From assembly GCA_028292625.1 (NCBI GenBank), contig JAQGLY010000015.1, forward strand, positions 1 through 41,157: a stretch of DNA of 41,157 nt, read 5' to 3'. Positions 7,323 through 16,422 of the stretch are shown in pieces. The translations under genes and the position numbers were made by a program. The notes under the pieces were generated by a model that did not search any database, was not told the origin of the DNA, and was given only the letters and a program-made list of their open reading frames with translations. The stretch comes from Herbaspirillum sp. (lineage in GTDB: Bacteria; Pseudomonadota; Gammaproteobacteria; Burkholderiales; Burkholderiaceae_D). The first letter of the stretch is position 1; each line of letters starts with the position of its first letter.

Positions 7323-8210
7323 TTAAGCTTTTGCAATCTCATGATTCGACATCAGTTCGATCGCGCGGCACAGGGCCGAGTGATCGAGCCCAGCCATGCC
7401 GTGCGCCGCGCATGAATTCATCAACTCCTGCGCGGTTGCGGTATTCGGCAGCGAAATGCCGAGCGCCTTGGCGCCCTGCAAAGCCAGATTCAAATCCTTT
7501 TGATGCAGCTCGATGCGGAAGCCCGGATTGAAGGTGCGCTTGACCATGCGCTCGCCATGCACTTCCAGGATGCGGGAAGCCGCAAAGCCGCCCATCAGCG
7601 CCTGCCGTACCTTGGCCGGATCCGCGCCTGCCTTCGACGCGAACAACAGCGCTTCGGCCACCGCCTGGATGTTCAGCGCCACGATGATCTGATTGGCGAC
7701 CTTGGTGGTCTGGCCGTCGCCGTTGCCGCCGACCAACGTGATGTTCTTGCCCATCAGTTCGAACAGCGGCTTGACTTTTTCGTACGCCGTTTCCGGTCCG
7801 CCCACCATGATCGTCAGCGATGCGGCCTTGGCGCCGACTTCACCGCCGGACACCGGCGCATCCAGATATTCACAGCCGAGCTTGTTGATTTTCTTGGCGA
7901 ATTCCTTGGTCGCCATTGGCGAGATGGAACTCATGTCGACCACGATCTTGCCGCCGCTCAACCCCTTCGCCACGCCGTCTTCGCCGAACAGGGCCGCCTC
8001 CACGTGCGGGGTGTCCGGCACCATCACGATGATGATGTCGCTGCGCTTGGCGACTTCGGCGCCCGAAGTGCAGACCGTCGCGCCGCCGTCGATCAGGTTG
8101 GCCGGTGGATTCTTGATGTCGTGCAAATACAGCTTATGTCCGCCGTTCTGCAAATTGGCCGCCATCGGCGCGCCCATGATGCCCAGACCGATAAATCCTA
8201 CGTTCAACAT
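7323..8210 (-). CDS. glxR: 2-hydroxy-3-oxopropionate (tartronate semialdehyde) reductase
   Basis: Reduces tartronate semialdehyde to D-glycerate with NAD(P)H, the second step of the glycerate route from glyoxylate. It is a 295-residue beta-hydroxyacid dehydrogenase with the N-terminal Rossmann motif VGFIGLGIMGAPMAANL. It also has the substrate motif DAPVSGGEVGAKAASLTIMV and the catalytic-lysine region GDGQTTKVANQIIVALN. The ATG at 8210 follows AGGAGA at good spacing. It is last in the operon gcl-hyi-glxR, 31 bases after hyi, and ends at a terminator placed inside the convergent LysR gene. The operon context separates it from 3-hydroxyisobutyrate dehydrogenase. Confidence 0.93.
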   Translation of the reverse strand: MLNVGFIGLGIMGAPMAANLQNGGHKLYLHDIKNPPANLIDGGATVCTSGAEVAKRSDIIIVMVPDTPHVEAALFGEDGVAKGLSGGKIVVDMSSISPMATKEFAKKINKLGCEYLDAPVSGGEVGAKAASLTIMVGGPETAYEKVKPLFELMGKNITLVGGNGDGQTTKVANQIIVALNIQAVAEALLFASKAGADPAKVRQALMGGFAASRILEVHGERMVKRTFNPGFRIELHQKDLNLALQGAKALGISLPNTATAQELMNSCAAHGMAGLDHSALCRAIELMSNHEIAKA

Positions 8211-8241
8211 AATTTTCTCCTGTGGTTTTCTCGTTGTCTAT

Positions 8242-9024
8242 TTACGCTGCCTGATGCGCCGCGCGCCATCCCAGTCCCTCGACCGTGCCGGCCTTGGGCT
8301 TGTACTCGCAACCGACCCAGCCGTCGTAGCCGATCTCGTCGAGCATCGCCAGCAGATAGCGATAATTGATCTCGCCGGTACCCGGTTCGAAACGTCCCGG
8401 ATTGTCGGCCACCTGGATGTGCTTGATCATCGGCAGATTGGCCTTGATGGTCGCCGCCAGTTCGCCTTCCATGCGCTGCATGTGATAAATGTCGTACTGG
8501 ACAAACAAATTATCGGAACCGGTGTCCTTGATCAGATCCAGCGCCTGCCGGGTGCCGCTCAGGAAAAATCCGGGAATGTCGAAGGTATTGATCGGCTCGA
8601 TCAACAGACGGATTTTTTCTTCCTTCAGCTGCTTCGCGGCGAAGGCCAGATTGTCGACCATGGTCGCGCGCGCAAGCTCCGCGTCGACGCCTTTGGGCGC
8701 AATTCCGACCAGGCAGTTGAGCTGCTTGACGCCCAGCACCTTGGCGTAACGGATGGCGTCGCCGACGCCGTCCTGGAATTCCGCGACGCGGTCCGGATGG
8801 CATGCGATGCCGCGTTCGCCCGCATCCCAATTACCGGCCGGCAAATTGTGCAGCACCAGATCCAGGTGGAAATGGTTCAGCTTGTCGGCGATTTGATCGG
8901 CGTGAAACGCATAGGGAAATAAGAACTCGACGCCCTGAAAACCGGCGCGCGCGGCAGCTTCGAAGCGGTCGAGGAAACTTACCTCGTTGAACAACATAGT
9001 CAGATTGGCAGCTAATTTCGGCAT
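8242..9024 (-). CDS. hyi: Hydroxypyruvate isomerase
   Basis: Interconverts hydroxypyruvate and tartronate semialdehyde; TIM-barrel xylose isomerase-like fold, 260 residues. Family blocks are visible: ANLTMLFNEVSFLDRFEAAA at the N-terminus, GVEFLFPY, LNCLVGIAP, LLIEPINTFDIPGFFL (metal-binding glutamate), VQYDIYHMQRMEGEL and HIQVADNPGRFEPGTGEINY. It lies between gcl and glxR, the standard place for Hyi in glyoxylate operons. The ribosome binding site is weak, so translation may partly depend on the upstream gcl message. Confidence 0.93.
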   Translation of the reverse strand: MPKLAANLTMLFNEVSFLDRFEAAARAGFQGVEFLFPYAFHADQIADKLNHFHLDLVLHNLPAGNWDAGERGIACHPDRVAEFQDGVGDAIRYAKVLGVKQLNCLVGIAPKGVDAELARATMVDNLAFAAKQLKEEKIRLLIEPINTFDIPGFFLSGTRQALDLIKDTGSDNLFVQYDIYHMQRMEGELAATIKANLPMIKHIQVADNPGRFEPGTGEINYRYLLAMLDEIGYDGWVGCEYKPKAGTVEGLGWRAAHQAA

Positions 9025-9113
9025 GATTTTTTCTGTTCACATGAAATGGTAAGCAACATAATATGCACCGGCGCACCGTCGCTGCGGTCCGCCGATGCAT
9101 CCATTGTGACGGA

Positions 9114-10856
9114 TTACTTCACATCGAGCACTTCATTGAACTCGTTGATTGCATCGATATCCGTTCCCATCGCGATATTGGTCACGCGTTCGAGAATGAC
9201 TTCCACCACCACCGGCACGCTGAATTGTTTCATCAATTCGCGCGCCTTGGCGAAGGCGGGAGCGATGTCTTCCGGCTTGAACACGCGAATCGCCTTGCAG
9301 CCCAGACCTTCGACCACCGCCACATGATCCACGCCGTAGCCGTTGAGCTCCGGAGCATTCACGTTCTCGAACGCCAGTTGCACGCAGTAATCCATTTCGA
9401 AACCGCGCTGCGCCTGACGGATCAGACCGAGGTAGGAATTGTTGACCAGCACGTGGATGTACGGCAGTTTGAATTGCGCGCCGACGGCCAGTTCCTCGAT
9501 CATGAACTGGAAATCGTAATCGCCGGAAATCGCCACGATATCGCCGGTAGGATCGGAGACGCGCACACCCAGCGCCGCCGAAATGGTCCAGCCCAAAGGA
9601 CCCGCCTGGCCGCAGTTGATCCAGTGACGCGGCTGATAGACGTGCAGGAATTGCGCGGCGGCGATCTGCGACAGACCGATACTGGCCACATAGCGCACGT
9701 CCTTACCGAAGAACTTGTTCATCTCGTCGTACACGCGCAGCGGCTTGACTGGCACGTCGTTGAAATCGGACTTGCGCAGCATGGTGCGCTTGCGTTCCTG
9801 GCATTCGTTCAGCCACTTGGTGCGATCTTTCAGCTTGCCCTTGGCCTTCCATTCGCGCGCCACTTCGACGAACAGCGCCAGCGCGGCGCCAGCGTCGGAA
9901 ACGATGCCGTAATCGGGCCCGAATACCCGGCCGATTTGCGTCGGTTCGATATCCACGTGAACGAATTTGCGGTCTTTGGTAAACACTTCGACCGAACCGG
10001 TATGGCGGTTGGCCCAGCGGTTGCCGATGCCCAGCATGAAATCGGAAGCCAGCACGGTCGCATTGCCGTAACGATGGCTGGTCTGCAGACCGGCCATCCC
10101 CGCCATTTGCGGATGATCGTCCGGAATCGTGCCCCAGCCCATCAATGTCGGAATCACCGGCACGCCGGTGATTTCGGCGAATTCGACCAGCAGCTCCGAC
10201 GCGTTCGCATTGATGATGCCGCCGCCGGCGGTGATCAACGGACGCTCCGCCTCGTTGAGCATGGTCAGCGCTTTTTCGATCTGTTCGCGCGAAGCCTTCG
10301 GCTTGAACGCGCCCATAGGCTCATAGGTGTCGGGATCGAATTCGATCTGCGCCACCTGCACGTCGAACGGCAAATCGATCAGCACCGGGCCCGGACGGCC
10401 GGAGCGCATCAGGTGAAACGCTTGCTGGAATACGCGCGGCACCAGCGCCGGTTCGCGCACCGTCACCGCCCACTTGGTGACCGGCTTGGCGATCGATTCG
10501 ATATCGACAGCCTGGAAATCTTCCTTGTAAATGCGGGCGCGCGGCGCCTGGCCGGTAATGCAGAGAATCGGTATCGAATCGGCTTGCGCGGAATACAGAC
10601 CGGTGATCATGTCGGTGCCGGCAGGGCCGGAAGTGCCGATGCACACGCCGATGTTGCCGGCCTTGGCGCGGGTATAACCCTCCGCCATGTGCGATGCGCC
10701 TTCCACGTGGCGCGCCAGGAAATGCTTGATGCTGTCGCGCTTGCGCAGCGCAGAGTACAGCGGGTTAATGGCCGCGCCCGGCACACCGAAGGCCGCGCTA
10801 ATGCCTTCTTTTTCCATCACGTAAACAGCCGCTTCGGCCGCAGTCATCTTTGCCAT
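9114..10856 (-). CDS. gcl: Glyoxylate carboligase
   Basis: Thiamine-diphosphate enzyme that joins two glyoxylates into tartronate semialdehyde plus CO2, feeding C2 acids into glycerate. Of 580 residues, the sequence follows the E. coli Gcl pattern closely from end to end as I recall it. Residue 51 is Val ([14 protein letters not shown]), the Gcl-specific replacement of the catalytic Glu that other ThDP enzymes carry. The ThDP/Mg motif region is [18 protein letters not shown] with [12 protein letters not shown] chose the ATG at 10856 (GGAG six bases upstream) over a TTG four codons earlier. It is first in gcl-hyi-glxR and divergent from a LysR gene. Oxalyl-CoA decarboxylase is ruled out by V51 and the Gcl C-terminus. 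Confidence 0.96.
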   Translation of the reverse strand: MAKMTAAEAAVYVMEKEGISAAFGVPGAAINPLYSALRKRDSIKHFLARHVEGASHMAEGYTRAKAGNIGVCIGTSGPAGTDMITGLYSAQADSIPILCITGQAPRARIYKEDFQAVDIESIAKPVTKWAVTVREPALVPRVFQQAFHLMRSGRPGPVLIDLPFDVQVAQIEFDPDTYEPMGAFKPKASREQIEKALTMLNEAERPLITAGGGIINANASELLVEFAEITGVPVIPTLMGWGTIPDDHPQMAGMAGLQTSHRYGNATVLASDFMLGIGNRWANRHTGSVEVFTKDRKFVHVDIEPTQIGRVFGPDYGIVSDAGAALALFVEVAREWKAKGKLKDRTKWLNECQERKRTMLRKSDFNDVPVKPLRVYDEMNKFFGKDVRYVASIGLSQIAAAQFLHVYQPRHWINCGQAGPLGWTISAALGVRVSDPTGDIVAISGDYDFQFMIEELAVGAQFKLPYIHVLVNNSYLGLIRQAQRGFEMDYCVQLAFENVNAPELNGYGVDHVAVVEGLGCKAIRVFKPEDIAPAFAKARELMKQFSVPVVVEVILERVTNIAMGTDIDAINEFNEVLDVK

Positions 10857-10935
10857 GTCTATCTCCAAGTATCGAATGCCAAACTACATAAGAATTCTAA
10901 GCGGATAGTAGAGCGAAAAACCGGCGTTGATAAGG

Positions 10936-10970
10936 CGATAAAATATCGTGTGATTCGATACTTAAAGTAT
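10936..10970. promoter_or_regulatory. LysR-type operator region between gcl and its divergent regulator
   Basis: CGATA half-sites occur at 10936-10940, 10944-10948 (reverse) and 10956-10960. TATCG-N7-CGATA (10944-10960) fits the LysR T-N11-A rule (T10946, A10958). An adjacent perfect palindrome, ATACTT-A-AAGTAT, lies at 10958-10970. Placement between divergent gcl and lysR suits an autoregulated activator. Confidence 0.55.
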
Positions 10971-11012
10971 GGAATAATCAAATTTCATCAAAAATCGCCA
11001 GGCCCTTCGACC

Positions 11013-11924
11013 ATGGATAAACTGAAAGAAATGACCGCCTTTGTCGAAGCCGTCGACAAGGGCAGCCTCGCCCGCGCCGCGCTGGAACAGAAGATCACGC
11101 CGGTTATGCTGGGCCGCCGCATAGACGCGCTCGAGAAGCGGCTCGGCGTTAAATTGATGCATCGCACCACGCGGCATCTGACGCTGACGGACCAGGGCTC
11201 CGTGTTCCTGGAATACTGCCGCAAGCTGCTCAGCGAACTGGACATCGCCGAAAAAATCGTGTCCGAAGGCCGCCACAAGGCCACCGGCCATCTGATCGTC
11301 TCCGCCCCCGCCTCGTTCGGCCGCCTGCACGTCGCACCGCATGCCCCGGCATTCGTGAAAGCGCATCCGAATGTACAGATTTCATTCAACCTGACCGACC
11401 AGGTGGTCGATCTGGTGCGCGACGGCTATCAGGTGGGCATCCGCATCGGCGGCGCCATCGACCCCAATTTTGTCGCGGTCAAACTGGCGAACAACCGGCG
11501 CGCGGTCTGCGGCACGCCGGATTATTTCGACCGGCACGGCATCCCGCGCACGCTGGAAGACCTGGCGCATCACAACTGCCTGGCGTTCAATATGCAGGGC
11601 GGACAGCAGCGCGGCTGGTATTTTCAAAAGGAAGGCAAGCCGGTGACCGTCAAGGTGGCGGGCAATCTTGACTGCAACGACGGCGAGGCACTGCATCGCT
11701 GGGCCCGCGAAGGCATAGGCCTGGCTTGGCGTTCGACCTGGGAAATCCAGTCGGAGCTGGCTGCCGGCGAACTGATTACCGTGCTCGACGACTATGCGTT
11801 GCCGGATTACGACATCATGGCGGTTTATATGCAGCAGCGGCATTTGCCGGCCAAAGTGCGGTTTTTTATCGATGCGCTGAAGGCGATTTATGCGCAGCCG
11901 GGATATTGGGGCGGCCGTCATTGA
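11013..11924 (+). CDS. LysR-family transcriptional regulator divergent from gcl
   Basis: A 303-residue LysR-type regulator. The N-terminus (MDKLKEMTAFVEAVDKGSLA, then GRRIDALEKRLGVKLMHRTT) is the DNA-binding domain, with a slightly unusual recognition-helix region, EQKITPVMLGRRI. The effector domain covers about residues 90-295 with FNLTDQVVDLVRDGYQVGIRIG, typical of the DsdC/AaeR-like branch. The open frame continues far upstream antisense to gcl, but the ATG at 11013 gives the normal LysR N-terminus. It probably senses glyoxylate, oxalate or a derivative and controls gcl-hyi-glxR through the dyads at 10936-10970; the effector is unknown. Confidence 0.9.
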   Translation: MDKLKEMTAFVEAVDKGSLARAALEQKITPVMLGRRIDALEKRLGVKLMHRTTRHLTLTDQGSVFLEYCRKLLSELDIAEKIVSEGRHKATGHLIVSAPASFGRLHVAPHAPAFVKAHPNVQISFNLTDQVVDLVRDGYQVGIRIGGAIDPNFVAVKLANNRRAVCGTPDYFDRHGIPRTLEDLAHHNCLAFNMQGGQQRGWYFQKEGKPVTVKVAGNLDCNDGEALHRWAREGIGLAWRSTWEIQSELAAGELITVLDDYALPDYDIMAVYMQQRHLPAKVRFFIDALKAIYAQPGYWGGRH

Positions 11925-11992
11925 AACCGAACGCAATATCCCGTTGAGAGCTGGCTGATCAAGCCGGAGCCGGAGCCGGCAAAGGCGTTTTC

Positions 11993-13240
11993 CTAAATGA
12001 CCCGTTCCTCGCGCAAGGCCGCGATCTGCATCTTGGAATACCCCAACAGTTCCAGTACCTCGTCGGTATGCTCGCCCAGCAACGGCGAACGCGTCACCTC
12101 GGTGGAACTGTCGGACAGCTTGATCGGATTGCCCACCGACAAGTACTTGCCGCGCTCCGGATGATCGACTTCGACGATGGTGCCGGTCGCCCGCAGCGAC
12201 GGCTCCTCGGCGATTTCCTTCATCGACAGGATAGGACCGCACGGGATATGGAATTTGTTCAAAATATCCATCGCCTCGAATTTGGTCTTCGACTTGGTCC
12301 ACTCTTCCACAGTGGCGAAGATCGCCGGCAAATGCGGCAGACGCGCGCGCGGCGTTGCATAGGCCGGATCGGTGATCCACTCGTCCTTGCCGATCACCTT
12401 GCAGATCTCGGCCCACACCGGCGCCTGCGCGATGAAATAGATATAGGCATTGGGATCGGTCTCCCAACCCTTGCACTTGAGCGTCCAGCCCGGCTGGCCG
12501 CCACCCGATGCATTGCCGGCGCGCGGCACCGCCTCGCCAAAATCGCCGGTGGCGAATTGCGGATATTCTTCCATCGTGCCGGTGCGTTCCAGCCGTTGCT
12601 GATCGCGCAGCTTGACGCGGCACAGATTGAGCACCGAATCCTGCATCGACGCCTCCACCAATTGCCCGCGGCCGGTCTGTTTGCGCTGGTACAAGGCGGT
12701 CACGATGCCCAGCGCCAGATGCAGGCCGGTGCCGCTATCGCCGATTTGCGCGCCGGTAACCATCGGCGGGCCGTCGGCAAACCCTGTGGTCGAGGCCGAG
12801 CCGCCGGTGCATTGCGCGACATTTTCATAGACTTTGCAGTCGGCATAAGGGCCGGGGCCGAAGCCCTTGACCGACGCCACGATCATTGCCGGATTGAGTT
12901 CCTGAATGCGCTTCCAGCTGAAGCCCATGCGATCCAGCGCGCCCGGCGCGAAATTTTCGACTAGCACATCGCATTGCTTGATTAAAGTCTCAAGCACTTC
13001 CTTGCCTTTGGGATTTTTGGTATCGAGCGTCATCGAGCGCTTGTTGTGATTCAACATCGTGAAATACAAGCTGTCGACACCGGGAATATCGCGCAACTGC
13101 CCACGCGTTGCATCACCCTCGCCGGCGCGCTCCACCTTGATGACATCGGCGCCGAACCAGGCCAGCAATTGCGTGCATGTCGGCCCCGATTGCACGTGGG
13201 TAAAATCGAGAATACGAACGCCATCCAAGGCTTTGCTCAT
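11993..13240 (-). CDS. frc: Formyl-CoA:oxalate CoA-transferase
   Basis: Class III CoA-transferase, 415 residues, that moves CoA from formyl-CoA to oxalate, making oxalyl-CoA. Diagnostic blocks are [53 protein letters not shown] and [17 protein letters not shown], which carries the catalytic aspartate (residue 168 here, matching Asp169 of the Oxalobacter enzyme). The long middle insert with [19 protein letters not shown] is typical of Frc/YfdW as opposed to CaiB. The usual partner oxalyl-CoA decarboxylase (oxc) is not in this window. The gene ends convergent to the gcl-linked LysR gene. Product oxalyl-CoA would be the substrate of the PanE-like enzyme if that is an oxalyl-CoA reductase. Confidence 0.92.
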   Translation of the reverse strand: MSKALDGVRILDFTHVQSGPTCTQLLAWFGADVIKVERAGEGDATRGQLRDIPGVDSLYFTMLNHNKRSMTLDTKNPKGKEVLETLIKQCDVLVENFAPGALDRMGFSWKRIQELNPAMIVASVKGFGPGPYADCKVYENVAQCTGGSASTTGFADGPPMVTGAQIGDSGTGLHLALGIVTALYQRKQTGRGQLVEASMQDSVLNLCRVKLRDQQRLERTGTMEEYPQFATGDFGEAVPRAGNASGGGQPGWTLKCKGWETDPNAYIYFIAQAPVWAEICKVIGKDEWITDPAYATPRARLPHLPAIFATVEEWTKSKTKFEAMDILNKFHIPCGPILSMKEIAEEPSLRATGTIVEVDHPERGKYLSVGNPIKLSDSSTEVTRSPLLGEHTDEVLELLGYSKMQIAALREERVI

Positions 13241-13809
13241 GATAATCAGTCTCCGATTGTTTAGAACTCATTCGATAAATAACTGCAGTCGGGAACGATA
13301 CGGGCATCTATTATATTGCCATGCCGCGCCTGCCGGTCCGGAAAGCGCCCGTCGCTGCACACCGGATAGCATCATTCGCACTGAAAGCTGCTTATGAAAT
13401 GAACTCTAGTTATTTTTAATTATGCTCCACGCTGAATCATCGAAGCGAATTTCGTCGTTAATTCGTACACGCTCATGGCATTCGATGCCGACGCCCGGAT
13501 TGTGTCCGAACGCCCCTTTCGTCATGCGGTGCGTGCTTGCCAAGCATATTGCGTTTGTACTGTCCAAGCCGGTCGCGGACGTCATACCTGAGTTCACGTA
13601 TGAAACCTTGTATGAAACTCATCATATCGAAGCGGTCTTGCTGAGCTCATTGACCATGGTCAATTTTCGGCGGATCGCCAAATCACAGGGTGAGCGCATA
13701 CCACACGCTCCGCGGAAATCTCAGCAGGTAAGATATCTCAATGCGATGGGGATTCCAGGCCTCCGGACATTTTTATTTTTTTGCGGAAAAACCTTCGTTT
13801 CCGGCGCCT
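13241..13809. other. Gene-poor stretch upstream of frc
   Basis: No supported gene in about 570 bases. A TATAAT on the minus strand (13315 down to 13310) is a likely -10 for frc, without a recognisable -35, as for an activated promoter. Short open frames on both strands (for example 13406-13597 minus) lack ribosome binding sites and family features. Base composition is lower in GC than the flanking genes. Confidence 0.4.
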
Positions 13810-15585
13810 TCAGCGCGGCGCCGCCGTCGCCCCCAGCCAGAATTTCAATTGCGCCGACCGGATATTGCCCTCATCGTCGAAGTATTTTCCCTGCCAGTCG
13901 GCCGGCTTCAGTCCGAGCATCGCATCGGCTTTTTTCTGCCCGCGCAACTGCACCAGCCAGCGCCACGAAAAATGATCGTAGATATCCAGTACATGCGTGG
14001 CGTAAGCCTGGGCCAATGCATGGTGCCCCCGGACGATCACCAGGTTTTCGTCATTGTTGTAGGACGCCCGATAACCTAGATTATGACTGCCCGTGACCAC
14101 CGCGCAACGATCGGAAAACGGATCGACCACCACAATCTTGTCGTGCGTGACGGCAAAGCCGGCGGATAGAATTTCCTTTTGCCAGCCGGCCGGAATCACC
14201 GTGGTCAGCGCCTTGGCCGAAATCACGCGCGGATCCTGTTTTTCCGGCGGACTGCCCTTGGTCCGTTTGGGAGGTTCGACGCCCTGCAGCTCATACAGGA
14301 ATCCCGCCGCCGCCGAAGGATTGGTCACGCATCCGCGCACGAACAAATCCTTGTTTGCCTTCTGCGCCTCGCCGATCCAATTGACCACGCTCGGCGTGCC
14401 CGGATAAAACGCCAGAAATAGCACCGCCTGCCGCGCGCCGGCGATCAGTTCCGCCACCTCGCCCATGTCAGGCGGCCGCGCTTCGTTCGTGCGCGCACGC
14501 CCGCGCTGCTGCGGCGTATTCGGCGAGAACCAGCTGGTCGCGCTCGCGCCGCCATCCAGCTTCAACACCTTGGATTTCTGATCCCATGCCCGCAGCGCCG
14601 CTCCCTGCAAGGCTTTCGGATCGCCCGCCGCGGCCTGGGTATCCTTGGCCAGCTGATTCCAGTAATCGAAATAGCGCTTCGCCAGCGCCGCATCGTCCGA
14701 CACGATGGTGTTGTTGGTTTGCGTACACAGGCCGGTCGCCGTCCAATTGGTCGACCCGAACAGCACCGCCTTCGCTTTGCCTTTGGCGTCCACATACACG
14801 ACGAATTTATTGTGAGCGATGTGATTGTCGGGCGCCATGCGGTCGATCAGCGTGCCGGCGGTCTTGCGCAGGCGTTTGCGCGATGCATCGTTGCCGTCGG
14901 TCATGCCGCTGGCGCTTTGCTGATCGCTGGCCTTGGGATTGGATAGAACCAGATGCAATTTCTTGCCGGCGCCCTCCAGCGCCGAAATCAATTCGTCGTC
15001 GCCCAGCTCATACAGCGCTGCATGGAGGCTGCCGCCGCCGTCGGCGCGCGCGACGAAATCCAGCAGTGCGGCGATCATGTCGCCGGCCAGACTCTTGCGC
15101 AGAGCATTGCCCGGCACCGCGACCACTTTCAGCAAACCGGTTTTTCCCGCACGGCCGTTCATCGCGCGCGACACGCGCTGCGTCGAAATCAGGCCGCGAT
15201 TGAAATACGCGCGCAGATCCGGCGCCACTTGCGGCGTCAGCGACACCTCATTCGAAATCGCAAAACCGACGCGCATCGGCGTCAGCTTTCCGGGCTGGCC
15301 TTCCAGCGGCACGATTTTGTAGCGAAAGGTACGCGATCCGGTGGCGTCGGCAATCAGCCGCGCATACGGATCTTTCCAATAAAATTTCTGGATCGGGAAT
15401 TGTTCGGTGGTCTGCCCTGCCAGGCGCTTCGTGCCGGGAAACACTGCCATCGACGGCAGCGGCGTTTCCTTGCCGTGCGCGTCGATGCGGTAGACCGCGA
15501 AACCCATGCAGGAAGGCAATTGGCGTCCGTAACTCCAGGCCACCACAACCACGTCGTTGTCGGCAAATGCGACGGCGTTTTGCAT
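13810..15585 (-). CDS. Phospholipase D-like domain protein
   Basis: A 591-residue protein with two HKD-type half-sites of the phospholipase D superfamily. The first is HNKFVVYVD ... FGSTN at residues about 258-280. The second is HDKIVVVD ... TGSHN at about 481-505 and is a perfect HxKxxxxD; in the first the Asp is one residue further away. The N-terminal 180 residues precede the PLD fold and are not recognised. There is no signal peptide, so a cytosolic role is likely. I chose the start at 15585 with AAGGAGA at good spacing; the frame is open further upstream. The superfamily includes lipases, nucleases and backbone-cleaving toxins; the substrate cannot be assigned. It is a single gene between frc and tpm. 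Confidence 0.8.
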   Translation of the reverse strand: MQNAVAFADNDVVVVAWSYGRQLPSCMGFAVYRIDAHGKETPLPSMAVFPGTKRLAGQTTEQFPIQKFYWKDPYARLIADATGSRTFRYKIVPLEGQPGKLTPMRVGFAISNEVSLTPQVAPDLRAYFNRGLISTQRVSRAMNGRAGKTGLLKVVAVPGNALRKSLAGDMIAALLDFVARADGGGSLHAALYELGDDELISALEGAGKKLHLVLSNPKASDQQSASGMTDGNDASRKRLRKTAGTLIDRMAPDNHIAHNKFVVYVDAKGKAKAVLFGSTNWTATGLCTQTNNTIVSDDAALAKRYFDYWNQLAKDTQAAAGDPKALQGAALRAWDQKSKVLKLDGGASATSWFSPNTPQQRGRARTNEARPPDMGEVAELIAGARQAVLFLAFYPGTPSVVNWIGEAQKANKDLFVRGCVTNPSAAAGFLYELQGVEPPKRTKGSPPEKQDPRVISAKALTTVIPAGWQKEILSAGFAVTHDKIVVVDPFSDRCAVVTGSHNLGYRASYNNDENLVIVRGHHALAQAYATHVLDIYDHFSWRWLVQLRGQKKADAMLGLKPADWQGKYFDDEGNIRSAQLKFWLGATAAPR

Positions 15586-15762
15586 GCGTTTCTCCTTGGG
15601 AAGAAGTCCCGTCAACACGGCCCCACGGGCCGTGCACGGCAATCCATTTCCTGAAATAACGCTGCATTATGACCTGCGGATGACCCCTACAGGGAACGGA
15701 CGCATGTTTGAAAAAATGGATTGGAAATACAATACGCGTTGAAAAACCAAAGAGGATAAATC

Positions 15763-16422
15763 ATGCATGCGGATTTCTGGCTAGAGCGGTGGAGTGACGG
15801 GCGCACGCATTTTCATCAGCCGCAAGTAACGGCGTTGCTGCGGAAGCACTGGCCATCCCTGTCGTTGCCGCCCGGCAGCCGCGTGTTGGTGCCGCTTTGC
15901 GGTAAATCGCTGGATATGATCTGGCTGGCGGAACAGGGTTATCGCGTGCTTGGTGTCGAACTGTCGCAACTCGGTGTCGAGCAATTTTTTGCGGAGAACG
16001 ACCTGTCTCCCGATATCCGCAGCACGGCGTCGGGCGCCCACTATTGCGCCGGCAACATCGAAATCGTTTGCGGCGATATCTTCAAGCTGGACGCCGCTAC
16101 GCTGTCGGGCTGCGTCGGCGTATACGACCGCGCCGCCCTGGTCGCCCTTCCGGCAGACATGCGCGAACGGTATGTCCGGCATGTTTATGCGCAGCTTTCA
16201 GGTCAATATCGAGGGCTGTTGATTACGCTGGATTATGCGCAGGAGCGCATGGACGGCCCGCCGTTCTCGGTTCCGGATCGGGAAGTCCAGGCGCTGTATG
16301 CGCGGCACTCCGAGGCTGTGGCGATCGATAGGATCGATATTCTGGACGAAGAACCCAAATTCGCCGGGCGTGGCCTGGCGGCCTTGGATACAGTCGTGTA
16401 TCGCTTGCAGGGCAAGCGTTAA
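15763..16422 (+). CDS. tpm: Thiopurine S-methyltransferase
   Basis: SAM-dependent methyltransferase of the TPMT family, 219 residues, which methylates thiopurines and in bacteria can methylate selenium and tellurium compounds. The N-terminus [19 protein letters not shown] and the SAM-binding block [20 protein letters not shown] followed by VLGVELS are diagnostic. [18 protein letters not shown] and [19 protein letters not shown] complete the family pattern. An AGAGGA site precedes the ATG. It is monocistronic and overlaps the convergent chemoreceptor gene by four bases at their stop codons. Confidence 0.93.
   Translation: MHADFWLERWSDGRTHFHQPQVTALLRKHWPSLSLPPGSRVLVPLCGKSLDMIWLAEQGYRVLGVELSQLGVEQFFAENDLSPDIRSTASGAHYCAGNIEIVCGDIFKLDAATLSGCVGVYDRAALVALPADMRERYVRHVYAQLSGQYRGLLITLDYAQERMDGPPFSVPDREVQALYARHSEAVAIDRIDILDEEPKFAGRGLAALDTVVYRLQGKR

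Noticed and set aside
9063..11012. Very long plus-strand open frame before the LysR gene
   Set aside because: It is antisense to gcl; only the last 303 codons from 11013 have LysR features. High GC keeps the frame open.
13406..13597. 63-residue minus-strand open frame upstream of frc
   Set aside because: No ribosome binding site, no family pattern and no neighbour to be coupled with; kept only as part of the gene-poor stretch.
13422..14096. 224-residue plus-strand open frame overlapping the end of the PLD gene
   Set aside because: No ribosome binding site, low-complexity translation, and half of it is antisense to a well-supported gene.
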